From Pseudomonas nunensis (lineage in GTDB: Bacteria; Pseudomonadota; Gammaproteobacteria; Pseudomonadales; Pseudomonadaceae), in assembly GCF_024296925.1 (NCBI RefSeq), contig NZ_CP101125.1:4590501-4654500 (forward strand): a stretch of 64,000 nt of DNA. Reading direction: 5' to 3'. A program made the position numbers and the translations under genes. Of the stretch, positions 27,065 through 35,003 are shown piece by piece (the first letter of the stretch is position 1; the number at the start of each line of letters is the position of its first letter). The notes below the pieces were generated by a model, which made no database searches, had not been told where the DNA came from, and saw only the letters and a list, made by a program, of their open reading frames with translations.

Positions 27065-27349
27065 ATGACAAACGCAACCACAAAATCCACCCCCTTCGCC
27101 CCCTGCGATCACGTCGATCATCACCTCTTCGCCGTACAACCCGGCATTCCGCTGCTCGACGCCCTGGAACACGCCTCGGTCTACCTCAGCTGCGCCGAAG
27201 CCCTCGCCCATCAAGCCCCCAATGCCACCCGCCCGGAACACATCGCGACGTTACGCTGGGCCAGCAAACAAATGCTCGGCACCGCAAGTTCGTTGCTTCA
27301 GGCGTCCATCGACGGAATGCACGCGGCGCAAGCGGGAGGTGAGGTATGA
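27065..27349 (+). CDS. DUF3077-like small protein (copy B)
   Basis: 94-aa paralogue of the copy A protein, differing in its first residues (MTNATTKSTPF) and at a few internal positions. The ATG at 27065 is 8 bases after GGAG. The core VQPGIPLLDALEHASVYLSC is unchanged. It lies about 60 bases after the C4-like RNA and overlaps the next small ORF by ATGA. The function is unknown; the P1 immI analogy (C4 RNA, small ORF, overlapping gene) suggests a regulator or a coupled leader protein. Confidence 0.78.
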   Translation: MTNATTKSTPFAPCDHVDHHLFAVQPGIPLLDALEHASVYLSCAEALAHQAPNATRPEHIATLRWASKQMLGTASSLLQASIDGMHAAQAGGEV

Positions 27350-27595
27350 ATCTGCATATGCTGATGACCAACAATGAGTGCGACATTCCGGTGTTGCTGG
27401 TGGCCACGCAAGCGCCGTTGGAGGTGTTGCACAGCAATGCCGCGACGCGGTTTCTGGCGGGGACGCAGATGTCTGGATATCACCCAGGCCATGGGTGCTG
27501 ATGTGCAGCAACTGGCGCAAGCGGCGGTGATGTTGTTGCGTGATGGGTGTGATGTGATGGATGTGTTGGGGCGGCAGATTCGGGCTCGGGTTTGA
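27346..27595 (+). pseudogene. Small ORF overlapping DUF3077 gene, with frameshift (copy B)
   Basis: Begins at 27346 (MNLHMLMTNNECDIPVLLVA) and in its starting frame ends at 27501 after 51 codons. A convincing continuation (LDITQAMGADVQQLAQAAVM, then LLRDGCDVMDVLGRQIRARV) is open in another frame from about 27473 to the stop at 27595. A one-base change near 27471 would give a single protein of about 82 residues. Copy A has the same shift at the same point. It is either an inherited frameshift, an assembly-independent mutation fixed before duplication, or a programmed event. Confidence 0.5.
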
Positions 27596-27628
27596 TCGCA
27601 TGATTTGATGTTGGATCGGCTGGCCTCT

Positions 27629-27651
27629 TCGCGAGCAAGCTCGCTCCCACA
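27629..27651. repeat. Single family 2 repeat arm
   Basis: TTCGCGAGCAAGCTCGCTCC followed by CACA, one unpaired arm preceding two complete elements in the gap before the amidase operon. Confidence 0.65.
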
Positions 27652-27696
27652 GGGGATCAGCGGCGCTTGCGAAATGTGTGAAAGACACCAATCCCT

Positions 27697-27785
27697 GTGG
27701 GAGTGAGCCTGCTCGCGAAGGCGGTTTCACATTCAACATTGATAGTGGCTGACACGACGTCTTCGCGAGCAGGCTCGCTCCCACA
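27697..27785. repeat. Extragenic inverted repeat, family 2
   Basis: Counterpart of 22189-22275 with the same flanks; arms GTGGGAGTGAGCCTGCTCGCGA and the complementary TCGCGAGCAGGCTCGCTCCCA. Confidence 0.85.
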
Positions 27786-27830
27786 TTTGGTCCTGGGTGA
27801 ACTCGATATTTGATTCAACTTCGACCTCCT

Positions 27831-27917
27831 GTGGGAGCGAGCTTGCTCGCGATGGCGGTGTGCTAGTCGATATGAATGTGACTGACATGGCCCCTTCGCG
27901 AACAAGCCCGCTCCCAC
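27831..27917. repeat. Extragenic inverted repeat, family 2
   Basis: Counterpart of 22321-22407, but the inner stem has decayed (GTGTGCTAGTCGATATGAATGT). It ends seven bases from the stop of the amidase gene, so it may serve as its 3' hairpin. With 27629-27651 and 27697-27785 it accounts for most of the 329-base gap. Confidence 0.85.
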
Positions 27918-27924
27918 ATTGAGA

Positions 27925-29337
27925 TCACTGTGTGACTGGGATCACCGGGCTCCAGCGGGTCATTTCCCGCTCAAGGAAGTTGGCTACGGCCAGCAGTCGT
28001 TCTTCTTGCCAGTGCGGGCCGATGATCTGGATGCCGATCGGCATGCCGCTGACCGGGTCGTGCCCGGCGCGGATGACCACCGCCGGCGAACCGGACAGGC
28101 TGAACGGGAACACAAAGGCGTAGCGATCGCGGTCCAGCAGCGACTCGCCATGGGCGAACGCCACGTCCGGGAACACCGGGCAGATGAACAGGTCGTGCTG
28201 ATTGAAGAATTTCGCCAGTTGATAGCGAAACGTGTCGATCATGATCCAGTCGCGCTTCATCTCATCAACGCTCAGCTCAACCTCTTCGCTCAAGCGAATC
28301 AGTTCCGAGGTGGCTGGCGTGTAGGTCTGTTTGTTCATCGACGCAAACAGTTTCTTCCAGCTACGCCCGGCATCCGCGCCGGTGATGAACACCCTCCACA
28401 ACACATCGCTGGCGTCATCGAGCATCGGTGGCGTGGTCGAAGTAACGTCCGCGACCACACTGCCCAGGCACGCTTCGACCTGTTGCAAAACCTGCTTCAC
28501 CGCCGGGCTGACTTCGGTCCGCGCCGACTCCCAGGACAATGCGACACGCAGTTCAGACAAGGGTTTGCTGTCATTGAACGGCACGTCGACAGTGTCCGGG
28601 TCATGCCCATCGGCGCCGCTGATCAATTGCCCGAGCAGTGCCAGGTCGTCGACATAACGCCCCATCACGCCAAACGCCGAGGTCAGGTGGAACAGCCCCG
28701 AACGGTCGTTGGGAAACTGCCCGGTCAATGGCACGCGACCCTGGGTCAACTTGAGGCCGCAGATGCCGTTAAAGTGCGCCGGAATCCGCACACTGCCGCA
28801 CGCATCCGAAGCCAGCCCGGCCGGCGAGCAACCGGCCGCGATGGCCGCCGCTTCACCACCGCTGCTGCCACCGGCGGAGCGCTGCGGGTCACACGGATTG
28901 AGCGTGCGGCCATACAACAGATTGTCGGTTTCGAACGCCATGCACAGCTCGGGCACGTTGGTGATGCCTAGGATAATTGCGCCGGCTTCGCGCAACCGCG
29001 CCACCACCGTGGCGTCCTGTTGGCTGGCTTCGCCGAGCAACTCCTCCAGCCCACGGGACATGCGGAAACCGCGCACATGGCAGACGTCCTTGATGGTCAT
29101 CGGGATGCCGTGCAACGGGCCACGAATATTGCCGATGCGCGCCATCTCATCAGCCTCCCGGGCCTGCCGACGCAATTCGTCGGCGGACTCCAGTTGGATC
29201 AGCGCATTGATCTGCGGGTTACGCTCGGCAATCCGTTGCAGATAGAACTCCAGCAGGCTTACGCTGGTCAGCACGCCACGTCGCAGCAGGCCGGCCATTT
29301 CGCGCAGGGTCAGGGTGTCCGGATTGAAAATGCTCAT
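27925..29337 (-). CDS. Amidase (amidase signature family)
   Basis: 470-aa serine hydrolase of the amidase signature family, last gene of the six-gene operon. The Ser-cisSer-Lys triad fits Lys83 (TIKDV), Ser158 (GGSSGG) and Ser182 (CGSVRIPA); the 75- and 24-residue spacings equal those in fatty acid amide hydrolase. The usual DxGGS before the nucleophile is DACGS here. Its ATG overlaps the upstream aminotransferase stop by one base, showing coupled translation. It could release or modify an amide made by the ligase and T-hemolysin-like proteins; the substrate is unknown. Confidence 0.9.
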   Translation of the reverse strand: MSIFNPDTLTLREMAGLLRRGVLTSVSLLEFYLQRIAERNPQINALIQLESADELRRQAREADEMARIGNIRGPLHGIPMTIKDVCHVRGFRMSRGLEELLGEASQQDATVVARLREAGAIILGITNVPELCMAFETDNLLYGRTLNPCDPQRSAGGSSGGEAAAIAAGCSPAGLASDACGSVRIPAHFNGICGLKLTQGRVPLTGQFPNDRSGLFHLTSAFGVMGRYVDDLALLGQLISGADGHDPDTVDVPFNDSKPLSELRVALSWESARTEVSPAVKQVLQQVEACLGSVVADVTSTTPPMLDDASDVLWRVFITGADAGRSWKKLFASMNKQTYTPATSELIRLSEEVELSVDEMKRDWIMIDTFRYQLAKFFNQHDLFICPVFPDVAFAHGESLLDRDRYAFVFPFSLSGSPAVVIRAGHDPVSGMPIGIQIIGPHWQEERLLAVANFLEREMTRWSPVIPVTQ

Positions 29338-30677
29338 CAGCGCTCCGCTTTGCTGCGTAGCAGCTTGTTGGGGATGTGGTACATGTTGCGGACCACCAGG
29401 GAAAACGCCTTGACCGCGAGTTTCGGCCGACGGGCGATGGCTTCCAGGGCTTCTTCGGTCATGGTCAGAACATGCCGCAGGGCTTCGGGGGTTATGTTCA
29501 GCGGCGGGTAAAAACGCAGCACCGGGTGCTCGGCTTTTTCATTCATCGAATGCCCGGCGTGCACGCCACGCTTGCCCAACTCCATGCTCATCAGCGCTTC
29601 GTAGACCGAGCCGCGCAAGCGCAGGCCAGTCATCAGGCCGACACCAGGCACGTCTTCAACAATTTGCGGATAACGCTGGGCCAGCCGTTGCAGACCATGA
29701 CGCAGCAAGCCGCCATTGATCCGCGACGCCTCAACCAGGTTGTGCTTGTCGATGAAGTCGATCGCGGCCAGCGCCGAGGCGCAGCCGACCGGATGCCCGC
29801 CGTTGGTACGCTGGTCCGGCTCGATCTCGCGCAACGGGTATTGCGTGCTCAGGCGCTGGCTGTACATCGCGCAGGCAAACGAGGTGTATCCGCCGGTCAG
29901 GCCTTTGGAGAGGATCATGATGTCCGGCACGATGTCGTCGTACTGCACGGCGAACCATTTGCCGCAGCGGCCGAAACCGGTCTGGATTTCGTCGGCGATC
30001 AGCAACGTATCGGTGGCATCGCACAGGGCGCGGATGTTCGCCATGTAGCCCACCGGCGGCACCTGCAAATGTGCGCCACCGAGGATCGGCTCGACATACA
30101 CCGCGCACACGCCCTCGCCCACCGCTTTCTGCAACGCGGCGAAATCGCCGTACGGCACGTAGGTCACTTCCGAAGCGGCGGTGCCGTAACTGCGATGGTG
30201 CTGTTGCTGGCCGAGGATGCTCATCGCCGCCAAGGTTTTGCCGTGGTAGGAATCGCTCATGACCACGATCCCGCGCCGGTGCTTCTGCACCTTGAGCACA
30301 TAACGCATGCTCTGCTCGATGGCTTCGGCGCCCGAGACCATGTACTGCACATCGCCCCACTCACCCGGCACCAGATCGCGCAACCGTTCGGTCAGTTGTT
30401 CTTGCACCGGGTGCACGCGACCTTCAGGGACCCAGGCCATCTGGTGCAACTGGGTCTGCACGGCCTCACGCACCGACGGGTTGCGATGGCCGACGATAAA
30501 CACGCCGTAACTGCAGGCACAGTCAATAAAGCGCTTGCCGGTATGGTCCGTGACATAGATGCCATCGGTTTCCTGCTCGACGCTGGTCTTGCCCATGCGA
30601 TACAGCTTGGTCGCCGAAGCACTCCAATGCCGCTGGCAATCATCCAGCAGTTGTTCATGCGGCATGGTTAAGGACAT
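29337..30677 (-). CDS. Class III aminotransferase (catalytic lysine present)
   Basis: 446-aa fold type I, PLP-dependent aminotransferase. I start at the ATG at 30677 (MSLTMPHEQLLDD), which has AAGGAG about 10 bases upstream; the longer frame lacks a site. Visible landmarks: SGAEAIEQSMRYVLKV (PLP phosphate region), SDSYHGKTLAAMS, ADEIQTGFGRCGKWF (Asp229 for the pyridine nitrogen) and LSKGLTGGYTSF with Lys258 as the Schiff-base residue. Class III enzymes commonly use omega-amino groups, diamines or amino-acid semialdehydes. It overlaps the gene before it by 23 bases and the amidase by one base. Confidence 0.9.
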   Translation of the reverse strand: MSLTMPHEQLLDDCQRHWSASATKLYRMGKTSVEQETDGIYVTDHTGKRFIDCACSYGVFIVGHRNPSVREAVQTQLHQMAWVPEGRVHPVQEQLTERLRDLVPGEWGDVQYMVSGAEAIEQSMRYVLKVQKHRRGIVVMSDSYHGKTLAAMSILGQQQHHRSYGTAASEVTYVPYGDFAALQKAVGEGVCAVYVEPILGGAHLQVPPVGYMANIRALCDATDTLLIADEIQTGFGRCGKWFAVQYDDIVPDIMILSKGLTGGYTSFACAMYSQRLSTQYPLREIEPDQRTNGGHPVGCASALAAIDFIDKHNLVEASRINGGLLRHGLQRLAQRYPQIVEDVPGVGLMTGLRLRGSVYEALMSMELGKRGVHAGHSMNEKAEHPVLRFYPPLNITPEALRHVLTMTEEALEAIARRPKLAVKAFSLVVRNMYHIPNKLLRSKAER

Positions 30678-31782
30678 GGCTGAAAGTCTCCTTGATGATA
30701 GTGGCGGCACGCTGGATATATTCGGCACGCGCGGTGACCGGGCAACGCAGAATCAACTCGCGGCCACGGGGCGGGCTGACATAGACGCCACGCTGATAAA
30801 GTTCTTCGCATAAACGGCCCGGATTGACGTCACTGGCCAGCGGCAGGCTGACCCAACCGCCACACGCCACCGCACCGAAGGCGAAGAGCGTTTGCGCGAG
30901 AATCTGGCCGTTGTTGAAGGACTGTTTGGCCGAGTCGTGAGCCAACACATAATCGAGTGCCGCCATGGCGGCGATGCACGCCATCGGGTTGCCGGCGGTG
31001 GTGCTGCCATGTTTGGCCGGGCTGCTGCGACCATAAACCTGATAGGCCATTTGTTCGCTGCAGGTATACGTGCCGATGGGAATCGCGCTGCCGCCCAACG
31101 CGCCGCCCAACACCACGATGTCCGGCGTGTTGTGGTAGCGCTGGAAACCAAACAGCGTGCCCAGGCTACCCAGGCAACTTTGCACATCGACCGCAATGAC
31201 CGGCGCCGAGACCTTGGCCGCCGAGTCATAGAGCTGATCGAGCAGCGTCTGGTCGATCAGGCGCAGGCGACCGTCTGCATCAATCACGGTGCTGGTGTGG
31301 CACACGGCAAAGCAATCGTCCCAGTTCACCTTGGCAAGGTCGCGAGGTTCACTGACCGCCACCAAATCGAAGCCGAGGAAACGCTGGATCTCCAGATATT
31401 CCTGCGGCGCGCCGAGGCAACGTCCGTAACTCAGGGAGCCGTAGTCGCCGCCCTGAACAAACACGATGGTGTTGCCCTTGGGCTTGAGACCCTTGCACAG
31501 TTTCAAGGCCCCTTCGAACGCTTCATCGCCTGAGCTGCAGATATACGAGCTGACCAGCGGCGCCGGCAGCAACTCGGCCAAACGCCGGCAGAACGCGATC
31601 AACGGCTCGGACATCAACACGCGATTGGACAGGCCCATGCGGTCGGCCTGCTGACTGACCGCGGCAATCACCGACGGCACCTGAAAGCCGAAGCCGCCGG
31701 ACAGGTCGACGATCTGGCGGCCGTCGCCATCGGTGTACGTCTCGTACTGACCCGAAATGATCTGTTTGTTATTGGTTTTCAT
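30655..31782 (-). CDS. Class III aminotransferase homologue lacking the PLP lysine
   Basis: 375-aa relative of class III aminotransferases. It keeps the general fold signature (ICSSGDEAFEGALKLCKGLK, VQGGDYGSLSYG, IAVDVQSCLG with Asp199 and Gln201). At the site where the Schiff-base lysine should stand, the sequence is IVVLGGALGGSAIPIG, with Gly227 in place of Lys. Unless another lysine substitutes, it cannot form the internal aldimine. It is shorter than usual (about 420-460). Being translated just before a lysine-bearing homologue, it might be a pseudoenzyme partner in a heterodimer. The open frame is intact, arguing for selection. Confidence 0.85.
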   Translation of the reverse strand: MKTNNKQIISGQYETYTDGDGRQIVDLSGGFGFQVPSVIAAVSQQADRMGLSNRVLMSEPLIAFCRRLAELLPAPLVSSYICSSGDEAFEGALKLCKGLKPKGNTIVFVQGGDYGSLSYGRCLGAPQEYLEIQRFLGFDLVAVSEPRDLAKVNWDDCFAVCHTSTVIDADGRLRLIDQTLLDQLYDSAAKVSAPVIAVDVQSCLGSLGTLFGFQRYHNTPDIVVLGGALGGSAIPIGTYTCSEQMAYQVYGRSSPAKHGSTTAGNPMACIAAMAALDYVLAHDSAKQSFNNGQILAQTLFAFGAVACGGWVSLPLASDVNPGRLCEELYQRGVYVSPPRGRELILRCPVTARAEYIQRAATIIKETFSHVLNHAA

Positions 31783-31791
31783 AAGTAGGTC

Positions 31792-32673
31792 TCAGCGGTA
31801 GCTCAAGGCGTTGAAAATCCGACGACGCTCGTCAACGATGGCTTCGCGGCCATGCATCACCCGACGGTTGTCGATCATCACCATGTCGTGGTCGCGCCAG
31901 CCGACCGGGTAGGTGTATTGCGCAGATACCGTGGCGATTTCTGCCAGGAACTCCGCAGGAATCGGCTGCCCGGATACGGTGTCGATCACCGGCACTTCGT
32001 AGTTGAAGGACGGCCCGAGGATGCTGTTGGCGAAGGCCGGGCGCTGGCTGAATTCGGAGACCAGGATCGCCGACGTGCTGAAGGCGTAGTGGATCGAATC
32101 GTCATCAGGGTTGAAGGTGATCACGGTCTGCGGGTCATTGCCGACGATCTGCATCAAGTCGTTGATGCTGACCGCCGCCGGGTCCGACAGCGTCGATGAA
32201 TAGTGACAAACCAGCCGACGCCATTTGTCGCCGGCCACGGTGCGGCTGTAGCGAATCGGGTTTTGCTCGAAGAAGGTGCGGCAGGCCGGAGACAGTTTCG
32301 CCAGGACTTTTTCACCGTCGCACAGGGTGGTTTGCGAACCTTTGCGCGGCGCTTCCTGGCAATAGAACCAGGTGATGTCCGGCCAGAACGGCGAGTTGCC
32401 GTTCTCACAATGCAGGCCGATTTCCTGACGGCCCGCGTCCACCAACTGCGCCGCGCCACCGACCATGATCCGCGCAGGATCGAGGCTCAGGCGCGAACTG
32501 TTTTGCCGCACATAGCTGCTGAAATCCTCAGGGTTGTGGATGCAGTTGCGCAGCAACACGACACCGTAGTGCCCGAGCAATTCGTACAGCTCGGACTTGC
32601 CCAGACTGGCGAAATGGTGGGCTTCGATAATTGAGATGTCAGAACTTTCACAGCGATAGGCAGGCGTGTTCAT
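31792..32673 (-). CDS. TauD/TfdA-family Fe(II)/2-oxoglutarate dioxygenase
   Basis: 293-aa non-heme iron oxygenase. I prefer the ATG at 32673, since the ATG at 32682 sits right against the AAGGGA site. The facial triad is His88 and Glu90 (LHCENGNSPFWPD; Glu instead of the more common Asp) with His274 (NRRVMHGR), and the 2-oxoglutarate-binding arginine is in RRRIFNALSYR at the C-terminus. It would hydroxylate or desaturate a pathway intermediate. It overlaps the ligase stop by 26 bases within the operon. Confidence 0.9.
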   Translation of the reverse strand: MNTPAYRCESSDISIIEAHHFASLGKSELYELLGHYGVVLLRNCIHNPEDFSSYVRQNSSRLSLDPARIMVGGAAQLVDAGRQEIGLHCENGNSPFWPDITWFYCQEAPRKGSQTTLCDGEKVLAKLSPACRTFFEQNPIRYSRTVAGDKWRRLVCHYSSTLSDPAAVSINDLMQIVGNDPQTVITFNPDDDSIHYAFSTSAILVSEFSQRPAFANSILGPSFNYEVPVIDTVSGQPIPAEFLAEIATVSAQYTYPVGWRDHDMVMIDNRRVMHGREAIVDERRRIFNALSYR

Positions 32674-34216
32674 CAGCAGCATTCCCTTGCAGGTCGGCGA
32701 AAACAGTGGCGATATCGGCGCGTTTCGGGCGGCCGGTGACGGTATAGAGTTGTTCCAGCAGTGGGTCGTCCTTGGTCAGCAACCAGAGACGGCTCGGGCG
32801 CTCGATGTCGGAAAAGCGTCGGGTTGACCAGGAAGCCAACTCGGCGCGGTCCGGCACCGACTCGACACAGAGCAGCGCCACCAGGCCGTGGGTCTCATCG
32901 AAGAATACGGCGGCATCGCGCACGCCGGGAAACTCGCGGTATTCCAGCTCGACTTGCTCCGGGCTGACGTTGCGGCCATTCGGCAGGCAGATCACATTCT
33001 TCTTGCGGCCACGGACGTAGAGATAGCCGTCGGCATCCAGTTCGCCCAGATCGCCGGTGTCCATCCAGCCATCATCGGACATCGAACAGGCGCTCGGGTC
33101 CTTGCCCGAGTAACCGCTGAACAGCGAACTGCTCTTGACCTCGATGGTCTGGTCGGCGCCGATGCGCACCTGCACATGCGGCAAGGGTTTGCCGACGCTA
33201 CCCAGACGCTGGTGCTGCGCGGTGTTCATGCTGACCACCGAGGCGTTTTCGGACAGCCCGTAACCCTGGAACACCGGGATGCCGTCCTCGGCGAGGGCGT
33301 TGAGGATGTCGATGCTGACCGCCGCGCCGCCGCAAGTGATATGCACGCCCGAATGCAGATATCGAGACAGCTGATCGCTTTGCGCATCGCCTTGGGCCAG
33401 TTGCTCGTAGAAGCGATTGAGCATCACTGGCGGGACGGTCAGGGCCGTCGGTTCGACTCGCAGAATCCACGCGATCAACCGTTGCGGCGAAGTGCCCGGT
33501 TCGCCGAGCAGTGGTTCGCCCTCAGGCAGAAAGTACACAGTCCCGCCGGCCAGCAGCGGCAAGTACGCGGCGGTGACTTGTTCCAGCAACAGGCTCAACG
33601 GCACCAGCGACAGGTAACGGCGATGGGCATCGACCGGCATTCCTTGACGCAGGGAATTCAACACGGCGCCGACTGCCGCCGTGCTCAGGCGCACGCCTTT
33701 AGGCCGGCTGGTCGTGCCCGAGGTGTGAATGATTTTGCAGATCCAGTCGCTGACGCCATCCGGCTCACGCAGTAATGGCTGCTCGAGAGCTGGTTCGCTG
33801 AGGCGCCTCAAGCGGCTCTCGGGAAAATCGAGCATCCAGCGTTCGGCCAGGGTGCGCTCACCGGCGGCATCCACCAGGAATCCGTCGCAGCGCTCGGCCA
33901 AATGTTCGGCCTGGGCCTGGCTGAATGCCAGCGGCAAAGGCAGTGCGGTAATCCCGGCAAACAGGCACGCCAGATCAGCCACCAGCCAGTCGCTGCTGTT
34001 GCGCGTGGCAATCCCCAGCACGACGTGGTCGCCATGGGCCGGGGTGTCGAAACGCCGTTGCAATTCAGCCGCCAGGTTCAGCGCCCGGGACTCCAGTTCG
34101 CCGAAGGTCATGACCGTGGCGTGTTCCAGCCCGGACGCGGCGCAATCGACGGCACAGACTTTCTCGCGATTGGCCTGTAGCGCCTGGCGCAGGTCCGCAA
34201 TAAAGCGGCCACTCAT
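32648..34216 (-). CDS. AMP-dependent synthetase/ligase (ANL superfamily)
   Basis: 522-aa adenylate-forming enzyme that activates a carboxylic acid, probably a fatty or aryl acid, as acyl-AMP. Core motifs in order: HTSGTTSRPKGV (A3), FQGYGLSENA (A5), GWMDTGDLG (A7), GRKKNVICLPNGRNVSPEQV (A8 hinge) and TVTGRPKRADI with the A10 lysine. No carrier domain is fused and none is adjacent, so the product is either a CoA thioester or an acyl-AMP handed directly to an amine. Its ATG overlaps the upstream hemolysin-like stop (ATGA). Confidence 0.92.
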   Translation of the reverse strand: MSGRFIADLRQALQANREKVCAVDCAASGLEHATVMTFGELESRALNLAAELQRRFDTPAHGDHVVLGIATRNSSDWLVADLACLFAGITALPLPLAFSQAQAEHLAERCDGFLVDAAGERTLAERWMLDFPESRLRRLSEPALEQPLLREPDGVSDWICKIIHTSGTTSRPKGVRLSTAAVGAVLNSLRQGMPVDAHRRYLSLVPLSLLLEQVTAAYLPLLAGGTVYFLPEGEPLLGEPGTSPQRLIAWILRVEPTALTVPPVMLNRFYEQLAQGDAQSDQLSRYLHSGVHITCGGAAVSIDILNALAEDGIPVFQGYGLSENASVVSMNTAQHQRLGSVGKPLPHVQVRIGADQTIEVKSSSLFSGYSGKDPSACSMSDDGWMDTGDLGELDADGYLYVRGRKKNVICLPNGRNVSPEQVELEYREFPGVRDAAVFFDETHGLVALLCVESVPDRAELASWSTRRFSDIERPSRLWLLTKDDPLLEQLYTVTGRPKRADIATVFADLQGNAADEHACLSL

Positions 34217-34830
34217 GATTGCGCCCTCTCCGGCAGATCCGTCGGCAATTGGGTAAACAATGTACCGAGGGTCATGGCGGCGAATCGCGAACGTTTCGGG
34301 TCCACCCGGATAAAACCGGTGACCGGCATTTTCGAGTAATAAGAGCCCCAGTTCTTCCCGCCATCATTGGCCAGGCGCTCTGGATCAGCGGTCAGCAGCG
34401 GTTCGAAATCGATCTGGCAGCTTTCCATCATTTCCCGGACCCGGGGTGTGACGGTGCACAGTAGATAGTGGCCGCCCATGCACCAGGCCAACAACGGGAT
34501 CATGTTGACCATGATCATTCCGGCCGTCAGGTGATGGGAAATCAAACTACCGATTTCAACGATAGTTGACCGATCGATCGGCTTTTCAAAGCGCTCGGAG
34601 AGTATCGTTTCTATCGGTTGCGACAGATATTGTTCAGAGAAGAGTGTGCGGTGATCAGCAAACGTTATACCGGCACAAGAAAGAATGCGCTCCTCATTAT
34701 CCAGAGTTACCGCAAAATACTGCGGACTGGGCTCTACTGTCGCCTTATAAGAACTGCGAAATTTTTCCTTCACAACTTCAGTGGCTTGCACCCATAACGG
34801 TGTCTGACTTTCCGTGACACGTACCAACAC
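34213..34830 (-). CDS. Thermostable-hemolysin-family protein
   Basis: 205-aa protein resembling the T_hemolysin family, which has a GNAT/acyl-homoserine-synthase-like appearance. Landmarks: QYFAVTLDNEERILSCAGIT, TIVEIGSLISHHLTAGMIMV, and MGGHYLLCTVTPRVREMMES. Despite the family name, lysis has been ascribed to few members; the genomic pairing with an ANL ligase suggests it acts as an acyl-transferase accepting the activated acid. First gene of the operon, 173 bases from the divergent LysR gene. Confidence 0.78.
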   Translation of the reverse strand: MLVRVTESQTPLWVQATEVVKEKFRSSYKATVEPSPQYFAVTLDNEERILSCAGITFADHRTLFSEQYLSQPIETILSERFEKPIDRSTIVEIGSLISHHLTAGMIMVNMIPLLAWCMGGHYLLCTVTPRVREMMESCQIDFEPLLTADPERLANDGGKNWGSYYSKMPVTGFIRVDPKRSRFAAMTLGTLFTQLPTDLPERAQS

Positions 34831-35003
34831 TTCGACCTCCCTGTCCCTGTTCAGGACGCCTCTTAAAGTGAGCGAGAATATATTGAGGAAATGTCCGACA
34901 GACTATTTAAAAAACCAATTGCTTCCGCTAATATATAAATAAATAACCTTGTCACAAAAATAAAAGATAGTGACGCGCATGGATTTTCACCGAGACGGAT
35001 TTT
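34831..35003. promoter_or_regulatory. Divergent promoter region with candidate LysR operator
   Basis: A 173-base A+T-rich gap between the six-gene operon and the first LysR gene. GTCAC (34951-34955) and GTGAC (34970-34974) form an inverted repeat with a 14-base centre, and TATAAA-type boxes surround it. Position and symmetry suit a LysR-type operator serving both directions. The link is inferred. Confidence 0.45.

Noticed and set aside
21470..27600. C4-like RNAs considered as evidence of a prophage
   Set aside because: No integrase, capsid, tail, lysis or repressor gene is present; only the RNA architecture is phage-like.
29376..30671. 431-codon plus-strand frame opposite the class III aminotransferase
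   Set aside because: Antisense shadow; the minus-strand frame has all the aminotransferase motifs.
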